NCBI RefSeq assembly: GCF_051020765.1
Contig: NC_134936.1
Coordinates: 18,242,618 to 18,306,617 of the forward strand
Direction: 5' to 3'
Length of the DNA stretch: 64,000 nucleotides
DNA from: Lasioglossum baleicum
Taxonomy: Eukaryota > Arthropoda > Insecta > Hymenoptera > Halictidae
The notes beneath the pieces are model-generated. The model searched no databases and was not told where the DNA came from. It saw nothing but the letters and a program-made list of their open reading frames with translations. This document shows positions 37,641 through 49,733 of the stretch, piece after piece. Position numbers and translations under genes: made by a program. How positions within the stretch are numbered: the stretch's first letter is position 1; every line of letters begins with the position of its first letter.

Positions 37641-39577
37641 TTTTACCGGTAAATCGATGAAAGTTATTAAATACTTGGTTCATCGATATATCCACCTCGC
37701 TGGGCAATCGCGACGTTTGCGATGCGAGGCAATCTAGCGACAAGCTTTTTTCATGTTTCTTCGTGGAAATGGTAAACGGATAGACTGCGGAGAGATACTT
37801 GAAACCATCATACATAAGTGTGTTCGCTCGACCAGTTTTCGTTCAACTTTTCTTATTATCTTTTTATTCACAGTAATTGATGTTGAATAATATTTGTATT
37901 ATTAATGATTACTTTTACACGAGTGTATAAAAGAAATACCGTGGCAAAAGTTACATTGGGTTGCCTTATTTATTATTTTAAATGTATCTGGTATACAATT
38001 TTCGTTAACCCGAAGATGGTGTGATACTTGTAGACGGTGCGGTGCGGTGCGGTGGTGTATCTCAATCTGGCTGCTCTTTCCTTTGTGCCAGAACGAAGCC
38101 ATAGATCACTGTTCACGGGGAGTGACGTTACGGGGCATCGAAGTACCCTTTTGAACAGTTATCATCGAGAGCGTCAGCCAGGTCAACTCCCAACTTCCGT
38201 TTCTCTCTGGCAAATCGGTCGCACCCTCTTCGGCCGGTCGGCCGGCCGGCGTGAAACTGCTAATGAATATCAGCCCTAAATATCAGTCCGCGGGGATCCA
38301 CGAGGGTGGCTGTATCACGTCGGTGCATATGTCTGTATATTATGGGGGATTACATACCCCGTGGAAACTCACCGTGAAAGTCCCCCATACGTGTGCCCCC
38401 GACCCTGGTCACGCTCGTTTGTCCCGCGTTAACGCATATTTCTCCTGTCTTTCTCTTTGCAACGAACTATATAGCGTTTCTTTCTTGTTCCGTCGCAGTT
38501 AGGGTACAGTGGCCCGTTACCATATGCCAGCTCCCATCATACGGGAGTCGAGGCGTACGCGGAAAGACCTCTTCCATGAAAATCTAATCGAAAATTGGCG
38601 ACCGCTTCACGGCTCGGTGCTTCTATTAAGAAATAATGGGCCGGCTAGGCTGTTTGTTTCTGCGATCGGTAATAATCGAATTTGTAAACTGTTGCGCGAA
38701 TTTTAGCCATTTTTTAGAATTCTTATTTGTTTTTTATCTGATAAAACGATCCCAAGGCCAGACTCTGGATCTGTTTTCCCAGGACGGGCTCCGATGATTG
38801 CAACAGCTCATTTGTTTACTTATCATAGTAACCCAGCAGCGGGTCGATAATGATTCCTCGAGTCACGCGAGCTTTGTTCCCGTTCCCATCGCGAATCAAC
38901 CGCGCGAAAAGCTGCGCGAACTGTTTTCGTCTGATCGCGAGCAACAGCCCCGTCGTCGATCAATGATCGAATTGATCCTCGCGTGCACGCTTTCGTCTGG
39001 TCGCCGCGATCCATCGATCTTCGCGGATTGAAAATCGCACGCCGGTTTCCTACCCGATCTCGTCGGAAGATTAGATAAGCGACAGCGATTCGGGGAAACT
39101 GCGTTAAATGCATTCGTAACGCTTTTGTCGGTGTTTGCCCCGTTATGCGCGAACGAAATTATACATGGATCTCGACATGCGTATCGACTCGCGAAACTCG
39201 CTCTCTTTGTTATTCGCGCGACGAAATATTGTATTTCGCTCGGACTGTTTGAATATTGCAGGGACCGTCGAAAGAACAAAGGCGGCCAGCCATTACCTGA
39301 ATAAAATATTTGGAAATATGTTAAACATGCATCCGCATCAATTTTCTTTCACATGTGCCGGCGCGGCGCATGGCCAAAAAATATTAAAATTCATCGAGGA
39401 CCGTGCGCGTGCGGGCGCTAAGAAAAAAAATTCCCGTGGAATATTACATTTATCGATTCCGCAGTCTATGGAAAATTGTATATTGTATTGCTTTCGCATC
39501 TCTTTATTCGGATATATATGTATATTACTATAAAATAAATTTGCAGAAGTAATTTTTTAAAAGCATTCACACATTCT

Positions 39578-39809
39578 TTAACACTAAACCCACCGAGCAT
39601 CAAAAGTGACCGACAATGAGATGTGTACGCGTATAGTATTTTATAAAAATAACAAGATTATATTTATTTATATATTCTGGAGTGAAAAAATATATTCGAT
39701 CAAGTCCCATCAGAAAACACCTGTACAATTTCAATATTTGTCGAATGAAAAATCTAAAATGGGTCATTTGATCCATCGTGGTAAGTGGTGTAGGTAGGTT
39801 TAGCGTTAA
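39578..39809. mobile_element. TTAA-flanked miniature element, sub-type B, copy 1
   Basis: TTAA at both edges, with ends TTAACACTAAACCCACC and GGTAGGTTTAGCGTTAA. Internal words (AAAAATAACAAGATTA and TTTATTTATAT) are shared with the copies at 42304 and 51168. 232 bp. Confidence 0.85.
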
Positions 39810-42303
39810 AAGCAACAAAGAGAATTTTTTTACGAATATTCGCGAAATCGGACATTGCGAGTAACCTAATGTATAAATCGATACATTATCGGACCAATAA
39901 TCCGAAATATTAGCCGGAACCGGGTTAGTCACGATGAGTCGCGCGCGCGCTCAGTCTTTAGCGAAAGCGTTCGTGAAATTCGCCTGAATCATTGGCACGC
40001 GTAATTTTGGCTGCGTCGAACACGTTTTATCAGCGCTACCGTCTTTCGTGGTATCGTCTGACGAAATCGTCTGGCCATCGCGCATCGGCCGGTCATCGGT
40101 AAATCACCGATCGCTCGATACGAGCGGCCGCGCAAGATTCATCAAGATCCCGGATTAATCGGTCCCAATTCGAAGCAATTCGTTCCAATTACTATCTGTT
40201 TCCAGATAGCACGTTTACTTTCGAACAAGAGATCGGTGTTCGCCTACCCGCAGGGGTCCATCTGCGTTTGATACGTAATCTTCGGTTTGTCAGCGAGTTG
40301 TTGTTACTCTACCCACATGCCAGAGTAGTTCGCTCTACGAACGTGTAATACCGACGAATTATATTCTACAGTTCCACACGTATCGTTTCCTACCCGACGA
40401 TAACCATCACCCACATCGGCCAATTGGTGAAAGACGATCGGCTCTAATGCGCGATTCTTTTTTTCTCTCCTCGACACTCTACACGATGGAGGAATGAGTC
40501 ACTACGCTCGACAGAGGAGACACAGGCTGGCATGAAATACCGGCGAAACAATTGTTCGACGGGACAATCAAGTGTTAAATTCGTGGCGCCAGCCGCTCGT
40601 CCCCTGTATCCGGCACATTCAACTACTTTGTCAAGGTGGACGCGATTCGTCGGTGTCGGTGTCTCGGTGTGGACCTTGTTCGCTCGCGGATACGAATCTT
40701 TTCGCTCGGGTCATTTGCCAAAACCACGTTGCAGGAAATACAGAAAAATCCACGCAGATCAGCCTTCAGGCTCTAAAAGTAACATCTACGATGTATACGA
40801 TTACACATTTTACAGTAGAAAATATGTAAATTGCAGGAGAAATTCGATCGATCCGTATCCGGGTGCAGTTTAGAGCATGATTTCATATTTTTCTTTGTCC
40901 GTAGAGATTCTCAACAGGTTCTCAACACGCTTTGTATCGGAGAGCATGATGGATCGGAGACTACATACATATGTATACTGTCGCAGTCGCAGACAATACC
41001 CGACGATTCGACGAACAACTGTCGCGACGGTGTGAGGAGCACTTTAACGACCGTTACATCGCTCGTAGATGTCCATCTGTGTGCCGATGGATTAAGTAAG
41101 TTATCTCGTAGCCCATAAATCACGTCCGGTATATACTTGTGAAAACAAACATGGGCAGGTTCGCTGTCGATCTTTACATTGATACGAACCCGTGAATAAG
41201 AAGACCGATAACGCTCGTCTTTTCCCTCTGAAACCGCAATCGCGGTTTCATTTCAGCTTGAATTTCTAGACAATTTTTTCCATCGCCGGACGTCGATCTG
41301 ATTTTTCTCTGTACAAGCACTACTTTCTTCGTTTCATTCTAGAACATTATCTCACCGCGATCGCTATCTCGAAGCAAATAATTCGCAATTAGGGTTAAAA
41401 GATTATTCGATCGTCTGGTGTGATGGGAAAAATAGATTACCCGGCTGTCGGAAATTAAATATTATTTATTCCGTTTTTGCGGAGGTACAGAATTTTAGAA
41501 TTTTTGGAACATTTCGCAGGCTGATTATCATATGTTTAAGGTAATTCGGTCGAAGCTAGCAGCAGGAAATGTTCAAAACGCAGCCACGGGGTAGTCGAAT
41601 AAATATGACTCTTTGTTTTCGCGTGGAATATGTGCATATCGGGGACCATATAATTGTTGCGCAAGCATTATCAGCGCTTATGCGCGTCGAAGTATGTGGA
41701 AATCGCGCGAAGCCGTTGCATCAATCACACCGCATTAATTCGGCGGCGCCGTGGCGATGCCCTCTCTGTCTTGATCGTGGAAAACGGAGAGAACCGCGCA
41801 AAGTAGAAGCGAGATTATCGATGATTCGAGGATTCGGAGCGTCCGAAGAATGCATCGATTTTCTCGGGAAAAGGAATTTGAAGCGAATGCGCAGTTGTTA
41901 TTGGCGCTCACGTGATTCCCACCTCTCGGCCACTGGCGTTCGCGTTTTTCTCTCACTGTATAGCAATTCGTCACGATAACACCGAGTTCCCTTCGAGATT
42001 TTTCGACTTGCCAAACGCCAATTACGCACTATTGCGAACGGGGATCTATGACGGCGTCCGATCGAACGCCTGTCATCCGAGCAATCTATGGCTTAAGCGA
42101 TTAACTGTTTATTGCATGCCGCCTGCAGTCGCTGCGGGTTATCGTCGACGAGAATTTTCCACCTCGATCGTTCTACTGGTAAACACGACGAAAGAAATCT
42201 TACCGCACGTTTGGGATCGATGGCCTAGCGGCGCGGCGGCACTATCGTTTTATTCTCCTTTTCTTGCACCCTACTCATTCAACACACTCCAAACAGATTA
42301 TTA

Positions 42304-42506
42304 TTAACACTAAACATACTAGTAAAAATAACAAGATTAAATTTATTTATATTTTATGCGATTTTTACTATAATACTATACATATAACTCGAGTCGAAAC
42401 AGTATATGTATGTATGTATTCAATCAATTCCCATGGAAACACCTTTACAACTTCAATAATTCTCAAATAAAACATCTAAAATGCCTCGTGGTAGCTTTAA
42501 TGTTAA
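42304..42506. mobile_element. TTAA-flanked miniature element, sub-type B, copy 2
   Basis: TTAA at both edges. The left end is TTAACACTAAACATACTAG; the right end is diverged (CGTGGTAGCTTTAATGTTAA). It shares AAAAATAACAAGATTAAAT with copy 1. 203 bp. Confidence 0.8.
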
Positions 42507-43280
42507 ACGCTCGATGTAACATCGTAAAAAAAGATTTCACAAAAGGAGTGTCCTCAATTTCTTCTCTAACTCACACCCACGAATAAAATCTTTGTCGAGA
42601 AAGCTAGAATTAGGATCTTCCTTTGCATTGGTTAAAAAATCATTTTAGAGGGTTTCTTCTCCATCGGAATATTGTCGGTGAGCAGATCCCAGGTAAAACG
42701 TGCTCCCACGAAGGAGGTTAGCCCACGGACGAAACAAGTGTCGTCGCAGGAGTGTAGTTACGCGAGGCAGGACGAGATGTTAGGCGTCAGGAGAGAACGG
42801 CAAACGGCAAACCGCATCAATCATACTCACTCACTCGCATCGTCGTCTTACAAGGGGATGGACTACCCGAGAGGGGTGCTACCGCCACTGTCTCTCTGCT
42901 GGGCCGCTCTATCTTCGCGAGAAAATTGCTCACGCTTTTACTGGGGAAAATAGGCTGGAACTCTCTTAGGCTGGTAACGTTGAGCTGGAGAAATCAGTCG
43001 AGAAGAATGGAAGCAAATTAACTTGCGCGATCAATAATATTATTACCAATGTACCGGACACTCTGCGTCTTTACACTCTGTGTTTTCCGAGATGTTATAC
43101 ATACATATATGTATGTATACCAGATACATAATATTACATTCATATCAATATGTTACTTCCGTTCTTGGTTGATCCGAATTTTATGAATATGGAATTCGTA
43201 TAATATCTCGTACAATACTTGGATGTTTAGTAATTCATTGTGTATACCAACATATTTAAGAGATATTTAATTCAGCCGAT

Positions 43281-43639
43281 TCAACCCTTTGCGCTCGGAG
43301 CTATTTTAACCGGAAAATTAAACATTTCTTCCAATCTTGAATATTTCCATACCCTATGATTTTTGAAATTTTATGGATATCAAATTGGTATGATACATCG
43401 TGCAATAGTAGACGATTAGTAGACTGCGGATATTTATGCAATTTTCAATTTTTGTAGACAAATTTGAAGAAAGTGGTACCAAATGAGATCTTATATTTCA
43501 AAAATTTTTATAAACCACAAATGCATCAAGATTTGCAGGCTATCGATTATCTAATCGATTGTATCTAATAATGTAAAGAATATTTTGAATAATGGTCCAG
43601 CAATTCCTAGCGGTGCCTCTCAGAGGGGCAAAGGGTTAA
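43281..43639. mobile_element. TTAA-type miniature element, sub-type C, copy 1, with a nested insert
   Basis: The left end TCAACCCTTTGCGCTCGGAG and right end CAGAGGGGCAAAGGGTTAA are inverse, matching copies at 52225 and 60358. A TAGACTGCGGAT-family element (43420-43542) sits inside it. Sequence just upstream (43140-43260) repeats an internal portion of the same family, so another partial copy abuts it. Confidence 0.8.
43420..43542. mobile_element. TAGACTGCGGAT-family element, copy 5, nested
   Basis: Left end TAGACTGCGGATATTTATGC, right end TGCATCAAGATTTGCAGGCTA (diverged). It lies inside the sub-type C element at 43281-43639, so it inserted after that one. Confidence 0.65.
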
Positions 43640-43689
43640 TCGCAGGTTCTATGACCTGAGATCTGTCCATCACACCTGTCCTCGCGTGT

Positions 43690-44823
43690 CCACCAAACTG
43701 GAAGCAGCGTGATCTACATTTATCTGGTGTTCAGCTAGCGGAACTGGGGTCGCGCGGGGCACAAATATCAATCAGTGGAGTAAGAGTAGAATCAGGGTGG
43801 TCGAGTGGTTCCACATAATGCTGCAACCGGAGGTGAGCAAGGGTGCGAGGGTTGTACGGGGTGGGGTGTCTGTGCAGTTCTCGCACACACAGTTTCCGTG
43901 TCGCACCACCTGGTAAAGGAATAAACACATCCCCTATCTACGTGCATCCACCTACACAACCATAACGCACCATCTATCCAGCGTGGAGGATCGTCTGTTC
44001 GAGATGTGTGGGTCTCTCGGCGGCATCGAAAGCGAGCGTCGGTGTCGTCCAGTGCCATGGTGAGTGGATTCGTGGGGGTGGAGTAGGGACTGAGAGGCGT
44101 GGCGTACGGAGGCGGAGCTTCCTTTGAAAATCCCGGTGTGCACCGTGCGTTTGTGTGGGTGTTCGCCGTTCGTTCGGTCTCGCTTCGACGTTCCCGGGGC
44201 TCTTCTACGACGACGACGAGCAGCTCGCATGATGCGCGTGTACGCGCGTTCGGCCCCCTCTCTCTTTCCCGCTAGCCTAACCCGCGACTTTCGGCCGTCA
44301 TCGCATGGGAGTTCCTCCACTATCAGACCCGTTAACAGCAGTCGGCGTCGAGGCACCCGCTATAACGTCTCTCACATCCCCGGGTGACGGTGCTCGCCGT
44401 TCCTGACCTGTCCGGCCGATGGGCCGCACGGAAATCAGTGTCCACCGGATCCGAATTCCACGACAGACACGCGTACACCTTTGCGGCCAACACCGGGAGC
44501 AATCTTGAGTTGATTCGAACAGAGTCACCGAGCTGTCGTATCGCGAGGTGTCGAGCAAAACCGAACGGCTGAATCCTAGAGGAGGACATCTTCATGGAAA
44601 GGGATGTGAAAACTGGCATTGAGGAAGACCAGTGTCAGTGAAGGACTCAAAGACGACGTGTACAGTTGTTCTCGTTCCCTGGTTGGTAGAGGTGAATGGT
44701 TTTCTACTGACACTCGACAAACGTGGTGGTGAAAGAACGCTCTCGGATCGCGGGGGCGAATGTCGTGCACAGTGAGCGCGGGATTGTTTTAAGAATAGTG
44801 AATTTGCGAGAGGACTTGGCACG
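43690..44823 (+). promoter_or_regulatory. GC-rich 5' flank and probable 5' UTR of senseless
   Basis: CpG-rich, mostly repeat-free sequence immediately before the sens start codon. It ends with an in-frame TGA at 44773-44775, so the first ATG (44824) is well placed. A consensus donor, CCATG|GTGAGT, lies near 44054-44064, and an acceptor-like site (CCCTGGTTGGTAG) ends near 44690. A 5' untranslated intron is therefore possible. No clear TATA box was found, and the transcription start is not determined. Confidence 0.45.
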
Positions 44824-45016
44824 ATGATGGAAGTGCAGCAGCAGCACTCGCCTGTGGGGGTGGGTCCTCTGGACTTTTCGCGCAGGGGTGTCGCCGAAGC
44901 GTCCGCTTTTCGCGTCGTAAAACCGAAACAGCAAGTGCATCAGCAAACCATGTCCCCGGAAGCGAATAACAACGAGAACCTGCAGGAGAGTCCTCAGTTG
45001 CCCGTTGAAACTGAAG
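44824..45016 (+). CDS. sens: Senseless zinc-finger transcription factor, coding exon 1
   Basis: This exon encodes residues 1-64 and the first base of codon 65. The protein starts MMEVQQQHSPVGVGPLDFSR, continues through a Gln- and Asn-containing, probably disordered part, and ends PQLPVETE. It lacks the MPRSFLVK-type SNAG repression motif that vertebrate Gfi1 proteins carry, as is usual in the invertebrate family members. PLDFS (residues 15-19) resembles the PxDLS-type CtBP motif, but that link is inference. The donor is G|GTAAGG in phase 1, and an AG array begins 9 bases after it. Exon 2 begins in the matching phase, giving GAG (Glu) across the junction. The start is the first ATG after an in-frame TGA at 44773. 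This exon is tied to the zinc-finger exons by phase, strand and order rather than by a domain of its own. Confidence 0.75.
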
Positions 45017-45022
45017 GTAAGG

Positions 45023-45025
<3 letters not shown>

Positions 45026-45082
<57 letters not shown>
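45026..45082. repeat. (AG)n microsatellite next to the sens exon 1 donor
   Basis: A pure AG run of about 57 bp starting 9 bases inside intron 1. Confidence 0.95.
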
Positions 45083-45086
<4 letters not shown>

Positions 45087-47747
45087 TGTGGTTCGAACAT
45101 TATTGGGTTTATTGTTTTGTCACGCGGTGACAAATTAGATCGTGTGATTTGAAATCGCAGTTACGTCAATGATAGCATCTGTCAAACGCTATGCTGGGAT
45201 TTGGACGTCTGTCATAGAAACGCGCACAAAGCAACGATCATTTTACAGGGAGATTAGCTGGACAGAATAACTACCCTTTAGTGACAGAGTATCGATTACG
45301 GGTTGGAGTTGCGTCGAGTCCTTTTCGGAGGGTGCTCTGTGGGGTAGAGAATTTTAGATGTTCGATGTAGACTTGTTTTTAGTTGAGATTTTAATCGACG
45401 ATTCTGACGCCTCAAGTTTTATCGCGAATCAAAATACCTACTTTATCTATCGTTAATGACAGCACAGGCAATCGATATTTATAAACGAAAATATTATCTC
45501 GGGGGATATAACTGGGGATTGCTTCTGTTGGGAGTATTATTCCGGTATATGTATATGTATACACATATATACATATAGTTGCAGTATTCGGTACAGACTT
45601 TTCCAAGTTAGGGGATGATTATGCCTTTGGGTAGCCTACTACAGGTCAAGCAGAAATAGAAATGTACATCGGTGAATTCTGTTTTGAATCACCTAATTCG
45701 GCGCGACGGTGCGAGCAGTGAGAAAGAAAAAGTAGTTTCGGTTCGGCCGATGCAAGGAAGGCGGAAATGCACCGTTGCGGAATCCCATTTCCCCGACCGC
45801 ATCAAACCCGATCGTTTCTGCATCCCCCTGACATTCATCCCGTTGTCGCCTGTCATCGTGCTATCTATTACCTGGCTATTATCCCTGCACCGCGCTTGCA
45901 CCGTTCACGCCCTTGAATCTCGCGCCGATACCTGCGTGCTCCTCTGTATGCGTGTGCACTCGTGTGTACGCGTTCGGTGTCTCCGTTGCACCAACTACAT
46001 ACGTTGCAATCGGTGCCGAACACGAGCCACCATTGGTCCTGCGTGTCAAGCGCGTGAACGCGTACCACACAGACATGCAACGCATAGTTGCGTGAAACCA
46101 AGTTGATCCTCTTGCTCGCGTGTGTCGCGTGTGTCGCGTGAACGCGTGCAGGTGCGTAAACGGCGCACGACCACCGCCGTTCAACAGGTGAGAGGGGATG
46201 AAACGGCATTAGACGGCTGCCTATACTAATACTGCTAATCGGGCTAATAGCTAACGCAATAATATCAACCCGACGCGTCTGTCGACCGGAATCGGCCTAA
46301 ATGATTTAACCGGTAATTGCCAGGTGATGGGCAGGAGAGGGTTAAGGGCGCCTCCTTAGGGCCCGGCGTACTTTGCGCCCTGTCCCGAGGGTTATCGCGA
46401 CGAAGCGATCAGCGTGGTCCGCGAAATATATCTTCACCAGAAATACGTGAGAGAAATCAGTAGAATAAAATAATAATTCTTCGACAGGTAGATGCATAGA
46501 GCGGGTGGAAGTGGAGTAAAATGTTGTAATACTTTATGATTGATTTCGATAGAACAGATGATTCCAAGTATAAATATACTTAGGTATATTTACCGCAAAC
46601 TTTATCATTCCTAAAATATTTGACTTCGTTCATCCTTTTACTTTCGCTGCATCGATCCACACGATCGTCAGTTCAAACATGTCTCTTAACAAAAATAATG
46701 AGATAAATGATGTGAAATATCTTGGAAGAGGCAAGTTTCGCGATAAACGCACTTCAGATATACATACATATTTGCTTCAAAAGATATCTCAGAATTCAAC
46801 AACTTCGTAACTGAGTGATTTCGATCGATAACATTTCTATGTACTCTTTGGAATAACAATGATACTTCCAGGTGGACCGAGTTCGCCAAAATGAACATAT
46901 AAATTCTCACACATTTTCCATTCCGCAAGCGACAAATTAATATTTCATTCGATGTCCGATCGACGCTTCCGCGCGTGGCTCGAATTTCGAAGAATATCGT
47001 ATGTACCTCGTTTCAACCACGAGGACATTTTCAGTCATAATCGCATAGGGTGCATCCTATTAAAGATTAAAATTCTACGCGACAATGACGTTGCTCCGCG
47101 TGCTTTGTATTTCATTCGATCGACGTTTCCGCGGGTGGTGTAAGTTTCAGGAAATATTTAAAAAAAAAAAAGAACACGCGATTGGCAAAAAGTGAGAAAG
47201 TTACAAACATTAAATCAGATAAAATCGAGATTAAATCAAAGATTCTTGGATAAGATAGTTTATTAATATTATATCTACTCGTAACATTTATTTCAACACG
47301 TAATATCGTCGTTTCACCGATACGAAACATTGTACCTGGCAAACTGATGTTTCCAGCTTTCGGATTATAAATCTTTTAATTTCGAGTAGCCTGTACACAG
47401 TTTCCATGTACCAAAGTTTCGCGTCGTTTCAAGCCGAACCGCGCAGGGTTGATAAGTATTCGATATTGATCCAAGTTATATTACGATTCTGTTTCTTTGC
47501 TTTGCGGTTAGTTGTCAACGCGGAGGTTGATTTTTCTCATTTTTTTCGCATCAAGCTTACGGATTAACTTCGCGATACACTGGCGGAAGCGACGCTAATC
47601 TCAAGCTTGTATACCGTGTGTCCTGAGGACCAGGTAACGCGTCACGGTTACCTGGCAGGTGTCCTGGGAAATTGGCCAGGATGTTCCTGACGGAAATCAC
47701 GCTGTAGGATTTACCGTTTATAGATTTACGACCGAAAGATAGCCGCG

Positions 47748-47796
47748 AAAGAGAAAGAGAAAGAGAAAGAGAAAGAGAAAGAGAGAGCGAGAGAGA
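47748..47796. repeat. (GAAAGA)n hexanucleotide array
   Basis: About seven units of AGAGAA/GAAAGA, ending in an AG run. Confidence 0.9.
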
Positions 47797-48406
47797 CGCG
47801 GTCAGGATAAGCGGACGAACGCCGATATCGTCGATGTTCCACGGCAACGAACACGCATTACCTGCAGTGTGTACACACGGCCGGTATCGATGTTGTTATA
47901 CCGAACCGCCGCCGCCGCCTGGTCATCTTATCTCGGCCGCGTGGTGTGCTCGCTTTATAGGAAAATATGATTTATTTCTGGTAATCCTGCGAGAACGAGA
48001 TAGCCTTTGCGGCGTGGCGCGCTAATCTCCGTCCGCTATCTCAGATTATCCCGGCCGGTCCTATATTGCCCGGATTACGGATTTCATTTCTTCATTCCTT
48101 TTTCTTCGTCTCCTGTTTTTTTTCTTTTTTTTTTACTTTTTTAAAGAAACTGCTCGATACGATCGATTTTAATCGGTCGTGGCCGGTGGGGCGAATCGAT
48201 ACCGAGAAACGCAACTGCGAAATCCGATAACGCGAACTTGATCGAACTTGAACGTCATCGTGTGTCTTTTAAATCTACCATGGGCTCGACTCGCCCCGTG
48301 GAGCGTTGCCCTGGCCCCGGGGCTCGCCGGGGCCGCTAGGCCTCACCTACGCGCAAAAATTCTTCTCGCTTTCAAAACGAACAGGGCTTCTTCCTTATGC
48401 ACAGAA

Positions 48407-49362
48407 TTAGGTTGGTGCACATGCTATTGTTGTTATTGTTTTTGACATAACCTTTTCTCTATAGTCCTATCGTCTATTACCAGAGTTATATTTCGGTGAG
48501 TTATACATATTTTGATTCTTCTGATACTCGTGTAATTTTTTTATATCGGTATAACCTTGGCAGTAATGCTGCAAAAACTACTCGTAATATCGATCAAGCT
48601 TTTGGGGAGAACACTGTGGAAGAGAGGAAAGTGCGGCGTTGGTTTGCAAAGTTTCGTTCTGGAGATTTTTCCTGAAAAAATGAGCCGCGAGAAATACCCA
48701 AAACGTCTGTAAATAACGATGTTTTGAAAAGATTAGTGGAAACAAATGTGGGAATAAACTCGGTTGGTTAGCGGTACACAGCGTTTATCAACGAATATTT
48801 TTTCAATGGACGAACAATTTTGATACGATACGATGATTCATCTTTTTCACGATATTTCACGATATTTCTCGACTATGTTATACGACGACTTTCGACTCGA
48901 GTCGACTATAACTTTTTGAAATCTGTCTCGTCGCCGCCCACTTTTCCTGTTTTATACGGTGTGGTTCCTTTGTTTAATACTCGGGCCAACGACCGCTTGC
49001 CCTCAACGCGATTTGTCCTTCCGTTTTTCTCGAACGATCGGCAAAACATCGCGCTTTTCATATGCTGTTTCGTTCATCGTTCAGCTGACCCGCAAGACGC
49101 CACGCGAAGGTTATGTCCGGGGCAATGTCCGCTACACCTAAACATCTAGTTGTTTTCGCAGTTCGTCCTTTCTCTCGCTCACACGCACACACGCACACAC
49201 GTACACACCCATGTATCCACCTCACACAAATTTAACAATGTAACGGCAAGACTGAACTGGCTATCGGAACGGAGACCAGTCGTACAACAATATCGCGGCA
49301 CCTTACAGAAATTGGCAATAATATTCATTTGAAAATTCGACATTTCATATGCACCAACCTAA
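48407..49362 (+). pseudogene. Degenerate mariner element with transposase remnant
   Basis: Inverted ends TTAGGTTGGTGCACATG and CATATGCACCAACCTAA define an element of about 956 bp. Inside, near 48592-48730, a + strand frame reads FGENTVEERKVRRWFAKFRS then GDFS, followed by a stop. This is the helix-turn-helix N-terminal region of mariner transposases (RRWFAKFRSGDFS). The frame is then broken by several stops and no DDD catalytic part can be recognised. The element is dead, and part of the interior (about 48800-49300) looks unrelated to transposase. It lies in intron 1 of sens. Confidence 0.85.
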
Positions 49363-49710
49363 TATTATTTCGCTTTTCCACCTTCTTCGGGATAAGTCGG
49401 GTGCACCGGTACCAAGGAAAATTCAGGTCGGCGTACACTCTGATTCGCTTTCTTCGCGAGATTCCAGTCAGCTCGAATTCCGAGCCGATCAAAGAGGCAC
49501 CGGGAAAAGGAATGGCGGATGCCGTCGATAGGAATGCACGGGCAGAAAGAGAGCGAGTAATGGCCGGGCCAAGGTTGATAAATAGAGAAGGGCCTCCCTT
49601 CTTTCTAATAAAGACGCTCTTGTCGAGGGGTTGATCTCTTCTACGGAAAGGGAATACCAAATTTTCGACGCGGAGACTTGAGACGTCGCTTTCGCGTTAG
49701 CGGCTGCCCC

Positions 49711-49733
49711 GACGCGACGCGACGCGACGCGCG
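49711..49733. repeat. GACGC pentanucleotide array
   Basis: About four units of GACGC (GCGTC on the other strand). Similar arrays occur at 54401, 58988 and 63831. Confidence 0.85.

Larger units (their letters stand above)
35420..43277. other. Intergenic stretch
   Basis: No supported gene. It contains a short CT array (36927-36949), a Tc1-like end (37491), three GGTGC pentamer units (38037-38052) and two TTAA-type elements (39578, 42304). Open frames of 60-140 codons overlap on both strands and carry no recognisable motif. Confidence 0.5.
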
